From NCBI RefSeq assembly GCF_001854885.1, contig NZ_MDDV01000005.1, positions 1 to 64,000 of the forward strand: 64,000 nucleotides of DNA. Reading direction: 5' to 3'. Shown one piece after another: positions 56,544 to 64,000 of the stretch. The first letter of the stretch is position 1; each line of letters starts with the position of its first letter. The notes under the pieces are model-generated. The model had not been told where the DNA came from and did no database searches. It saw only the letters and a list, made by a program, of their open reading frames with translations. The stretch comes from Ensifer sp. LCM 4579. Lineage in GTDB: Bacteria; Pseudomonadota; Alphaproteobacteria; Rhizobiales; Rhizobiaceae. A program made the position numbers and the translations under genes.

Positions 56544-58166
56544 TCACCCGCGCAGGCCCGGCGCCTCCTGTCCGGTGCGCTCGACATATTCGGCATAGCC
56601 ACCGCCATATTGCTGGATGCCCTCCGGTGTGAGTTCCAGCACTCGATTTGAAAGTGCCGACAGGAAACGGCGATCGTGCGAGACGAAGAGCATGGTGCCC
56701 TCGTAGGCCGAGAGCGCCTTGATCAGCATCTCCTTCGTATCGAGATCGAGGTGGTTGGTCGGCTCGTCGAGGACGAGGAAGTTCGGCGGGTCGAACAGCA
56801 TGGCGGCCATCACCAGCCGCGCCTTCTCGCCGCCGGAGAGCACCCGGCAGCGCTTCTCGACGTCATCGCCGGAAAAGCCGAAACAGCCGGAAAGCGCCCG
56901 AAGCGGCGCCTGGCCCGCCTTCGGAAAGCGTTCCTCCAGCCATTGCAGTATGGTGCTGTCGCCGTCGAGCAGGTCCATCGAGTGCTGGGCGAAATAGCCG
57001 AGCTTGACGCTGGCGCCGAGCGACACGCTGCCCCTGTCCGGCGTGGCGGTGCCGGTGACGAGCTTCAAGAGGGTCGACTTGCCGGCGCCGTTGATGCCCA
57101 TGATGCACCAGCGTTCGCGCCGGCGCACCATGAAGTCGAGCCCGTCATAGATCGTCCGGCTGCCATAGGTCTTGTGGACGCTCTTGAGGTTGACGACGTC
57201 TTCGCCGGAGCGCGGCGCCGGCAGGAAATCGAAGGCGACCGCCTGGCGCCGGCGCGGCGGCTCGACGCGATCGATCTTTTCAAGCTTCTTCACCCGGCTC
57301 TGGACCTGCGAGGCATGCGAGGCGCGGGCCTTGAAACGCTCGATGAACCTGATCTCCTTGGCGAGCATCGCCTGCTGACGCTCGAACTGCGCCTGCTGCT
57401 GCCTTTCGTTCAGCGCCCGCTGTTCTTCATAGAAGCCGTAATCGCCGGAATAGGTCGTCAGCGCGCCGCCATCGATCTCGATGATCTTGGTGACGATCCG
57501 GTTCATGAACTCGCGATCGTGCGACGTCATCAACAGCGCACCGTCATAGCTCTTCAGGAAATCTTCGAGCCAGATCAGGCTTTCGAGATCCAGATGGTTG
57601 CTCGGCTCGTCGAGCAGCATGACGTCCGGGCGCATCAAGAGGATGCGGGCGAGCGCCACGCGCATCTTCCAGCCGCCCGAAAGCTTGGCGACGTCGCCGT
57701 CCATCATCTCCTGGCTGAAGCTCAACCCCGCCAGAACCTCGCGGGCACGCCCCTCCAGCGCATAGCCATCGAGCTCCTCGTAGCGCGCCTGCACCTCGCC
57801 ATAGCGTTCGATGATCTGATCCATTTCATCCATGCGGTCCGGATCCGACATCGCCGCCTCGAGCTGACGCAGCTCCGCCGCCACCGCGCTCACCGGTCCC
57901 GCCCCTTCCATCACCTCGGCGACGGCCGAGCGTCCGGCCATCTCGCCGACGTCCTGATCGAAATAGCCGATCGTCATGCCCTTCTCGACCGAGACTTGCC
58001 CCTCGTCCGGCAGTTCCTCGCCGGTGATCATCCGAAAAAGCGTCGTCTTTCCCGCCCCGTTCGGGCCGACGAGACCAATCTTCTCGCCGCGGTTCAACGC
58101 CGCCGAGGCTTCGATGTAGAGAATGCGGTGACTGTTGGACTTGCTGATATTGTCGATACGGATCAT
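56544..58166 (-). CDS. ABC-F family ATPase, YbiT-like
   Basis: 540-aa soluble protein with tandem ABC domains. First: Walker A GPNGAGKTTLFRMITG, KLSGGWKMRVALARIL, LLLDEPSNHLDLESL. Second: GINGAGKSTLLKLVTG, LSGGEKARLVMAAML, LVLDEPTNHLDL. The basic linker (ERQQQAQFERQQAMLAKEIRFIERF) corresponds to the arm contacting the ribosome in Etta/YbiT proteins. ATG 58166 starts MIRIDNISKS; an upstream extension to 58430 is not supported. A translation-factor role is inferred. Confidence 0.93.
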   Translation of the reverse strand: MIRIDNISKSNSHRILYIEASAALNRGEKIGLVGPNGAGKTTLFRMITGEELPDEGQVSVEKGMTIGYFDQDVGEMAGRSAVAEVMEGAGPVSAVAAELRQLEAAMSDPDRMDEMDQIIERYGEVQARYEELDGYALEGRAREVLAGLSFSQEMMDGDVAKLSGGWKMRVALARILLMRPDVMLLDEPSNHLDLESLIWLEDFLKSYDGALLMTSHDREFMNRIVTKIIEIDGGALTTYSGDYGFYEEQRALNERQQQAQFERQQAMLAKEIRFIERFKARASHASQVQSRVKKLEKIDRVEPPRRRQAVAFDFLPAPRSGEDVVNLKSVHKTYGSRTIYDGLDFMVRRRERWCIMGINGAGKSTLLKLVTGTATPDRGSVSLGASVKLGYFAQHSMDLLDGDSTILQWLEERFPKAGQAPLRALSGCFGFSGDDVEKRCRVLSGGEKARLVMAAMLFDPPNFLVLDEPTNHLDLDTKEMLIKALSAYEGTMLFVSHDRRFLSALSNRVLELTPEGIQQYGGGYAEYVERTGQEAPGLRG

Positions 58167-58433
58167 GGGGAAGACGGCCTGGTTGTTGCGGGCACCCCTA
58201 TGGCATGGACGGGGGCGGCTGTCACGCAAGGCGGGTGTGTGCATATTGGCATCGAGGCTGGCGGTCAGCACCGACCACGCCGACTTCTTCGTCCTCTGGT
58301 TGCGTCCTCCGGAGGGTTGAGCGGGTTGGGCGAGGCGGGCCTTGACGGAAAGCAGGGCAGCGATCTCGGCGTAGGGCGGGACCAAGATGGTGTTCCAACG
58401 CATCGGCACCGACGGTGGCAATAGCACCAACTG

Positions 58434-59048
58434 TCAGGTGTTAGGCATGTGTATCCGCTCACACAAGAAGTAAATGCCATGCAGCATGGTTACAACTAAG
58501 CTTGTAAAAAAATAGACAAGAATTGCCATTGATACATTTTTCAATATTACTGATGCCCATTCAGTGATGTATGGATTATTGATCAAATTTATCAAGAAAG
58601 TGAGATTTTCCAATATGTAGGGAGCAGAACTAACAATAGCAAATAGAAAGAAGCTAAGAATGCTTAGATAAGAGAACAAGTACGAGAGAAATAGCCTCCT
58701 CGTTAACTCAATTTCGACTCTATTTCCTCGATGTGCAATTTTAATTCGTGGTGCCGGGGACGGCATGGTCTCGTCCATCTCCGGGCGGTTAAACGTTGCA
58801 ACAGCTGCCAATGCCGTAATGAAAAAGCCAGGTAGAAGAGTGAGGGCTTGTGAAGCCTTGTCCAGGAGTCCCCCGTCGCCACTTATTTGCGGTCGAATTG
58901 GCAAGACATAGTACATGGCGAAACTCAAGAGGGTGATGCAAAGCGGCACCGTCCACACGTAGTGACGCATGGTCGCATCTTCGATCCGTCTGTAAGTCCA
59001 CCATCTTGTGAATTCATAGAAGAGCATGATGTTCCGCTTTTGTTCCAC
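58434..59048 (-). CDS. Multi-pass membrane protein of an unrecognised two-gene cassette
   Basis: 204-aa protein, GTG start at 59048 with an AGGAG close by. It has four likely membrane helices: residues ~32-50, ~70-87, ~125-145 and ~170-192 (LLSFAMYYVLPI, LTLLPGFFITALAAV, LFSYLSILSFFLFAIV, ILVYFFTSLVVTML). A charged loop between helices 2 and 3 reads RPEMDETMPSPAPRIKIAHRGNRVEIE. The coding DNA is much more AT-rich than the core genes, so it is likely acquired. It follows the 324-aa gene by 21 nt, so the two form an operon. I do not recognise a family; an effector membrane protein of a defence module is an inference from position. Confidence 0.8.
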   Translation of the reverse strand: MEQKRNIMLFYEFTRWWTYRRIEDATMRHYVWTVPLCITLLSFAMYYVLPIRPQISGDGGLLDKASQALTLLPGFFITALAAVATFNRPEMDETMPSPAPRIKIAHRGNRVEIELTRRLFLSYLFSYLSILSFFLFAIVSSAPYILENLTFLINLINNPYITEWASVILKNVSMAILVYFFTSLVVTMLHGIYFLCERIHMPNT

Positions 59049-59069
59049 GCTCCTCTTATAGTGTATGCA

Positions 59070-60044
59070 TTAGCGACTTTCAACCAACTCGGCCTCCATG
59101 ATCGCAGCGAAGTGCGCCACAATCCCTTCGGCGCATTCGTCCAACGGCGGATCGATGTCTGTGATCTTTTTCGCTTTCACATATCGTTGGTCCAAGAGGC
59201 CCCCCGTCTCCGGATCCACATCTACAGTGTCCATCTGGCCATCAGCTCTCTTGAACTTTATTCGTGCGCGGCTGATGCCCTCCTTAGCCTTTTCGGCAAA
59301 CAGGGCGGTAAGGTTATCCCAAAGACGATCAACTACACCGGCTGAATTATGAGCTGTCAAACGCAGCACCTGTTGATCTTCGACCAGCCATGGGCGAGCT
59401 CCAACCTGCTTGGCCTCTCGCTCTTCAATCAGTTGCACTTCCTTGAGGGTGCCCTCTTCCAAATCGGCAATGAACTGATCGGACGGTAGCCCGGAAAAGT
59501 CTAGCATCGGGCGAAAGCCGACCTGCTTCGGCCGACCATCGCGCGTTCTAGCTCCCGAAATATCGTCGCACGTAAAGAGATTCGGGTTTGCTTGGTACTG
59601 TCGTCGAAGGATGGCTTGCAGAAGGCGAGCCACAAGAGTCGAACTTACGTTGTTGACCTTTTCCAGCATTGCGCAGTAGACGTTGCCGCCAAGCGTTCTT
59701 GGGATCAAAGAGATAGACAAATGCGCGCCAAATGCTCGCCCCTCCCCCTCTTTTTTTCGCTCGACCCTTGATTGCTTAAGCTGCGGGTTTGCGAAGTAGA
59801 CGTCGGCGCCGTTCTTGTCCGAGCAACGAATAAAGACGGTGGCGACTTGCGCATCATCGTTTACGTTGATTTCAACAACCTCAACGACCGCTGCTTTCTT
59901 GTTAATCTCAAGAGAAGCGTCGGATACGTTAAGTGCTTCTTTCAGTTTTCCAATGACGTCAACCAACAGTGGAGGCGACGCAGTTTTCTTGTTCGTTGAC
60001 ACTTGTATCTCAAAGAAATAAATAAGCCGCTCGTTGGCCTTCAC
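59070..60044 (-). CDS. Soluble protein of an unrecognised two-gene cassette
   Basis: 324-aa protein, GTG start with GAGGG about nine bases upstream. It has no signal peptide or membrane helix. The first half is alternating beta-strands (VVEVVEINVNDDAQVATVFIR, ADVYFANPQLKQSRVERK), with a central HLSISLIPRTLGGNVYCAMLEKVNNV, and the second half is mixed alpha/beta with an acidic C-terminus. I do not recognise the family with confidence; a loose resemblance to phage-exclusion DUF4747-type or Kiwa KwaB proteins was considered but not supported. It is upstream gene of the membrane-protein pair and 143 nt downstream of the hsdR stop. Confidence 0.8.
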   Translation of the reverse strand: MKANERLIYFFEIQVSTNKKTASPPLLVDVIGKLKEALNVSDASLEINKKAAVVEVVEINVNDDAQVATVFIRCSDKNGADVYFANPQLKQSRVERKKEGEGRAFGAHLSISLIPRTLGGNVYCAMLEKVNNVSSTLVARLLQAILRRQYQANPNLFTCDDISGARTRDGRPKQVGFRPMLDFSGLPSDQFIADLEEGTLKEVQLIEEREAKQVGARPWLVEDQQVLRLTAHNSAGVVDRLWDNLTALFAEKAKEGISRARIKFKRADGQMDTVDVDPETGGLLDQRYVKAKKITDIDPPLDECAEGIVAHFAAIMEAELVESR

Positions 60045-60187
60045 TGCTTAAACCCTCACCGCATTTTTTAATCGAGCAATTATTTTATGCAATACAACAA
60101 ATTGCTGCTTGATGGCAATGCCTTACGAAAACTTTGATATTGGGGACAAGGAGATAGATATTTCAAAAACCCGGTTACTCGTTACGC

Positions 60188-63100
60188 TTAAATCCCATCA
60201 TCTACCCATTTCTCGCAGACTACGTTGGCCTGTTCCATCACAAGGTCGATCGCCATCTGCTGCAAGTCCGGCGGGTAGCCGTAACGGCGTAACAAACGGC
60301 GCACCTCTACACGGAGCTTTGCCCGGACGTTCTCTTTCACCGCCCAGTCAACGGTTACCAATGGCTTCATTCGCCGCACGAGTTCTCGGGCAAGCTCGCG
60401 CAGTCCCCTACTGCCTAGCACGTCGATCGCAGACTGATTTTCGACAAGAGCGTCGTAAAATGCTATCTCATCGGCATCGAGGCCAAGATCTTCACCTCGA
60501 TTGAGCGATGCTCGCATTTCCTTCGCAAGGTCGATCAGTTCTTGGATGATTTGAACGCTGTCGATTGCCCTGTTGTGGTAGCGAGCGATCGCCTCCTCCA
60601 GCCGTTCGGAAAAGCGGCGGGCTTCGACGACGTTTTGTTTTTCCCGGGACCGTATCTCTCCATTGACCAAGCGACGCAGCGCCTCAATCGCAAGGTTCTT
60701 CTGCTCCATCGAGCGGACTTCATCAATAAACTCGTCGGAGAGAACTGCGATGTTTGGCTGCTCCAACCCAGCTTCTCGAAAGACGTCGAGGAGGCCATCA
60801 GCTACAACTGCCCGCGACAGCAACTGGGAAAGCTCCAGTTCAATTTCGTGGCGCTCGCGGGTGCGGCCACCCGTGTACTTCACAAGATTGGCCCGGGCGG
60901 CGAGCATAAAGGCCACGTCCTCGCGCAGCCGCCCAGCTTCGGGTGTACCAGCCGCAAGCGCAAATGCGCTGGCCAAGGCGGTTGCTTGGTCGAGATACCG
61001 CTTCCGGCCGCTCTCTTCTGAAAGAATGTACTCCACGGTCTGTTTCAGCACGGTCAGTCGACAACGAGGATCGCCCTCGAAGAATGCTCGCCAATTGACG
61101 CCGCTCAGGAAATCGCTGACCGCCTCATGCCGAGCCATTAGCTGCTGGATCGCCAATTCTTGATCCCGCGCCGTCTGTTGCCGGTCGGTTTGGCTATATG
61201 CCGCAAGCGCCTGTTGCAACTCAGCGCCGAGTCCCATGTAGTCGACGACCAGTCCGCCGGGCTTTTGGCCGAACACGCGGTTGACGCGAGCGATGGCCTG
61301 CATAAGGCCGTGCCCCCGCATCGGCTTGTCAGCATAAAGCGTATGCAGGCACGGAGCATCAAAGCCCGTCAGCCACATGTCACGCACTATGACGAGGTTG
61401 AAAGGATCGTGCGGATCCTTGAAGCGCTCCGCAAGCTTCTTGTTCTCGCTCTTCCTACGGACGTGCTGCTTGAACTCGGGTGGATCAGACGCATTGCCGG
61501 TCATGACGACATTCACGCGACCATTTTCCGCCCATTCCGGCCGCAGCCGGGCAATTTCTTCGTACAGTGCAACGGCAATGCGTCGGCTCATGGCCACGAC
61601 CATGCCCTTGCCGCCACCCATCGCATCCTGACGATTTTCAAAATGCGAGACGATATCGCCCGCGACTACCTTTATCCGCTCAGGCGCACCGGCAACAGCT
61701 TCGAGCCGCGACCATTTCGATTTGTGCCGCTCGCGTTCGGTCTCCTCTTCCCCTTCAAGAAGCTCATCGGAACCTTCGTCCAGAACGGCTCGTGCGTCCA
61801 CGTCAAGATGTAGTTGCGCTAGCCGGGCGGTGTAATAGATCGGAACCGTTGCGCCGTCCTCGACGGATTGGGCAATGTCATAAGTATCGATGACATCGCC
61901 GAACACCTGATAGGTGTCACGGCCGACCAGCTCGATAGGCGTGCCGGTAAAGCCGATGAACGGTGCGTTCGGCAGCATGTCGCGCAAATGGACGGCCAAG
62001 CCATAGCGTGTCTGGCCGGTCTTTTTATCGATCCGCGCGTCCAGTCCGTATTGGGTTCGGTGCGCCTCGTCGGCAACGACGATAATATTCGCACGGTCGC
62101 TGATGACGTCGTTGCGCGCCTCGCCCTCCGGCGCAAACTTCTGCATTGTTGTGAAGATAATTCCGCCAGAAGCGCGGTTCAGCCTCTGTCGAAGGTCTCC
62201 CCTGTCTTCGGCATTTTCCGGTGTTACTCGAAAGAGATCGGGGTGATCGGCAAAAGTGCCGAAGAGCTGGTCGTCGAGGTCGTTGCGATCTGTCACGACA
62301 ACAACGGTGGGGTTTTTTAGTCGCTCGCTGCGCTCCAGCTTCGACGCATAGAACGCCATCGTAAGGCTCTTGCCCGATCCTTGTGTATGCCAGATGACGC
62401 CGGCCTTGTGGGAACTGGTCGTCGTCGCGCTCTCGGTCGCCCGGACGGCTTTGTTGACGGCATGAAATTGATGGTAGCCGGCGAGCTTCTTCGCCCGCGC
62501 CGCGCCGTCCCGTATCTCGTAAGCGCCGAAGTTGATCACGAGATCGAGGAAACGGTCTGGGTGGAACACACCTTTGATGATGGTTTCGAGTTCGGCTTCG
62601 CCTTTGTCGGCGATGTCGCGGCCGTCAACGGTGCGCCACGGCGCGAAACGGTCGAAGCCCGCCGTCAGTGAGCCAATCCGCGCCTCCATTCCGTCGGAGA
62701 CAACGATTGCACCATTGTAACGGAAGAAGGTCGGTATCGAGGTCTTATAAGTCTGTATCTGGTTGAATGCCCTGAGTAGTGTCGCGTCGGAATTGACCGC
62801 ATCCTTGAGTTCGACAATCGCGAGTGGCAATCCATTCACGAAACAGACGATGTCGAGCCGGCGATGCTCCTTGCCCTCCACCACCGTAAACTGGTTCGCC
62901 GCCAGGAAATCGTTACGCTCTGGCGTTTCTAGATCGAAGAGGCGGACCTTCCGGGATATTACCCCGTGCTCCGGATGGTTAGTTTCCACATCCACGCCGT
63001 CCCGCATCAGCCGCATCATGCGCCGGTTTTGATCGAGCAGGTCTTGGCTTTCGACGTCCTGAATCTTACGCAGCGCCGTCGTTATCCCGTCTGACCCGAT

Positions 63101-63313
63101 ATCGGGGTTGAGTTTGAAAAGTGCATCCTCAAGGCGCGAGAGGAGTACCACATCCGAGTATGAGCCGCGTGGCGCGCCGGGGCCATCGGGAGCGAGATAG
63201 GTTCCATCAAGCGTGCGCCACCCGACGACCTCCAGCCACGCCATGGCGGCGCTTTCGACTGCGGCCTCGCGGAAGCCAAGCGATGGGTGTGATGCCGATT
63301 GCTGATATTCCAC
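60188..63313 (-). CDS. hsdR: Type I restriction enzyme, R subunit
   Basis: 1041-aa motor/nuclease subunit of a type I R-M system. The N-terminal PD-(D/E)xK site is D154...E168-L-K170 ([20 protein letters not shown]). The SF2 translocase has Walker A QGSGKS at 311-316, [16 protein letters not shown] at 415-418, FTGTP and [19 protein letters not shown]. The GTG start at 63313 overlaps the TAG of the upstream gene by one base (TAGTG), giving coupled translation. The reading frame is intact. hsdM and hsdS are not in the window. Confidence 0.96.
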   Translation of the reverse strand: MEYQQSASHPSLGFREAAVESAAMAWLEVVGWRTLDGTYLAPDGPGAPRGSYSDVVLLSRLEDALFKLNPDIGSDGITTALRKIQDVESQDLLDQNRRMMRLMRDGVDVETNHPEHGVISRKVRLFDLETPERNDFLAANQFTVVEGKEHRRLDIVCFVNGLPLAIVELKDAVNSDATLLRAFNQIQTYKTSIPTFFRYNGAIVVSDGMEARIGSLTAGFDRFAPWRTVDGRDIADKGEAELETIIKGVFHPDRFLDLVINFGAYEIRDGAARAKKLAGYHQFHAVNKAVRATESATTTSSHKAGVIWHTQGSGKSLTMAFYASKLERSERLKNPTVVVVTDRNDLDDQLFGTFADHPDLFRVTPENAEDRGDLRQRLNRASGGIIFTTMQKFAPEGEARNDVISDRANIIVVADEAHRTQYGLDARIDKKTGQTRYGLAVHLRDMLPNAPFIGFTGTPIELVGRDTYQVFGDVIDTYDIAQSVEDGATVPIYYTARLAQLHLDVDARAVLDEGSDELLEGEEETERERHKSKWSRLEAVAGAPERIKVVAGDIVSHFENRQDAMGGGKGMVVAMSRRIAVALYEEIARLRPEWAENGRVNVVMTGNASDPPEFKQHVRRKSENKKLAERFKDPHDPFNLVIVRDMWLTGFDAPCLHTLYADKPMRGHGLMQAIARVNRVFGQKPGGLVVDYMGLGAELQQALAAYSQTDRQQTARDQELAIQQLMARHEAVSDFLSGVNWRAFFEGDPRCRLTVLKQTVEYILSEESGRKRYLDQATALASAFALAAGTPEAGRLREDVAFMLAARANLVKYTGGRTRERHEIELELSQLLSRAVVADGLLDVFREAGLEQPNIAVLSDEFIDEVRSMEQKNLAIEALRRLVNGEIRSREKQNVVEARRFSERLEEAIARYHNRAIDSVQIIQELIDLAKEMRASLNRGEDLGLDADEIAFYDALVENQSAIDVLGSRGLRELARELVRRMKPLVTVDWAVKENVRAKLRVEVRRLLRRYGYPPDLQQMAIDLVMEQANVVCEKWVDDGI

Positions 63314-63993
63314 TAAACCACCTCGCCAGCATCGCTTGCGCTCGCGTCAGATGCCTCAATTTGCCAAGCTTGTAGGGCTTCATCATAGCGTGATCGGTTC
63401 AGCGTCCAAAGTATTTCGCTCGGCCTGAATGGCACGCCGACTACGACGATTTCACCACGTTCTGCGACGTGGTTTTCATCAAGCTCAACGTTGAACTCAG
63501 CCTCTTCCTCATACGCGCGCATCGGTTCACGCCTCACGGTACGGCGGTGCGCCTCATAGAGAAACGCGCAAAGCGCGTCGCTCAGGCTCAGGAGCATAGC
63601 GCCGTGATGAAAGGCGAGGGTTTCCCAATTGGCCGACCCGCCGTGGCGCAAGCCTTCGATGTTGTTCAATTGTGCAAGTGCGCCGATAGACGCGTTCACT
63701 GAACGTGTCAGCTTGGTGAGCGCTTCTTCAATGCTCTTTTCGTCCGGATGGTTGAGGCCAGCGAACGGGATCTGCTTGATCAGGTCGGAAACGAGATCGT
63801 TGAGATCGGCCTTAGCGCGTGGAAGGCCTCGCTCCTCGGCGATCGTCTTGCAGCAGATTTCCAGAAGCGCCTTTGCGCGCTCGGCGGAAGTGAACGGCGC
63901 TTTCTCCGCCGCATCCTCAACGGCCTGAAGGTGCGGGACGAAACCGGCTGTTCCATCCGCGAATTCGGCGCACACTCGCCGCATTTGCTGCAT
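63313..63993 (-). CDS. Abi_C/HEPN-like protein coupled to hsdR, 5' end may extend past the window
   Basis: At least 226 aa. The helical core [33 protein letters not shown] and the [18 protein letters not shown]...[26 protein letters not shown] region match the abortive-infection C-terminal (Abi_C, HEPN-related) pattern. The usual Rx4-6H is shortened here to LRHGG, so ribonuclease activity is uncertain. The frame is still open at the window edge beyond ATG 63993, so the true start may lie outside. Its TAG stop shares a base with the hsdR GTG. Confidence 0.75.
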   Translation of the reverse strand: MQQMRRVCAEFADGTAGFVPHLQAVEDAAEKAPFTSAERAKALLEICCKTIAEERGLPRAKADLNDLVSDLIKQIPFAGLNHPDEKSIEEALTKLTRSVNASIGALAQLNNIEGLRHGGSANWETLAFHHGAMLLSLSDALCAFLYEAHRRTVRREPMRAYEEEAEFNVELDENHVAERGEIVVVGVPFRPSEILWTLNRSRYDEALQAWQIEASDASASDAGEVV

Positions 63994-64000
63994 GACGAAG

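Noticed and set aside
58434-60044. Assignment of the two-gene cassette as Kiwa (KwaA/KwaB)
   Set aside because: A membrane plus a ~320-aa soluble protein fits in size, but the gene order is reversed relative to kwaA-kwaB and I cannot see diagnostic motifs, so the name would be a guess.
53760-60200. tRNA-anchored integrated island with att sites
   Set aside because: No tRNA gene, integrase or flanking direct repeat was seen in this part, so the island is proposed from content and composition only.

Overview
The window looks like a stretch of a Sinorhizobium/Ensifer-type alphaproteobacterial chromosome. The evidence is its high GC with strong third-position GC, rhizobial hypothetical families (DUF2585, DUF2794, IalB-like), the gene order acnA / ccmABCDG / ftsY / mtaB / dapF / ffh / rpsP, and many copies of short mosaic palindromic repeats typical of these genomes. 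The species is not determined. No rRNA, tRNA, CRISPR array, transposase or integrase gene was seen.

Layout. 0.2-1.9 kb: a polar amino-acid ABC uptake pair. 2.2-7.5 kb: the translation/SRP block ffh - chorismate mutase - rpsP - rimM - trmD, then rplS, on the minus strand. A TSUP-family permease gene sits between trmD and rplS on the opposite strand. 7.8-15.4 kb: a MarR/cysteine-hydrolase pair, a metallo-hydrolase, dapF-mtaB-ftsY and a septation-protein A/DUF2585 pair. 15.7-18.8 kb: cytochrome c maturation genes ccmA, B, C, D, G. 19-25 kb: acnA, two small conserved proteins, an acetyltransferase and a Bax-inhibitor-1 protein. 25.4-29.4 kb: a YbbA/YbbP-type exporter divergent from a TesA-like esterase. 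29.5-34.2 kb: thpR, a disrupted tyrosine phosphatase gene, phhB, small envelope proteins and an M48 protease. 34.5-39.6 kb: a TPP riboswitch controlling thiBPQ, and further on a thiamine pyrophosphokinase gene, which together link thiamine uptake to its activation. 39.6-52.3 kb: an Uup-like ABC-F protein, MarR/MFS efflux, argG, a LysE exporter, a COG2984/4120/1101-type ABC transporter, rlmN and bipA.

From about 52.5 kb onward the content becomes accessory: small orphan proteins, a DUF429 protein, a Fic AMPylase-like protein, an ABC-F protein, and then a lower-GC block at 58.4-64.0 kb. That block holds an unrecognised two-gene cassette (a soluble protein plus a multi-pass membrane protein), a complete type I restriction HsdR subunit, and an Abi_C/HEPN-like protein translationally coupled to hsdR. 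It reads as the edge of a defence island; hsdM and hsdS are not in the window and could lie to the right.

The most notable sequence-level observations concern repeats. A 103-bp mosaic element splits a low-molecular-weight tyrosine phosphatase gene, and removing exactly those bases restores a 155-residue reading frame. A 318-bp unit carrying inverted palindromic repeats is tandemly duplicated in frame inside ftsY. Copies of the mosaic element also lie inside the rpsP-rimM interval and between rplS and its terminator. A separate 144-bp element has perfect 19-bp terminal inverted repeats. The best candidate for an undescribed system is the two-gene cassette at 58434-60044 beside hsdR.
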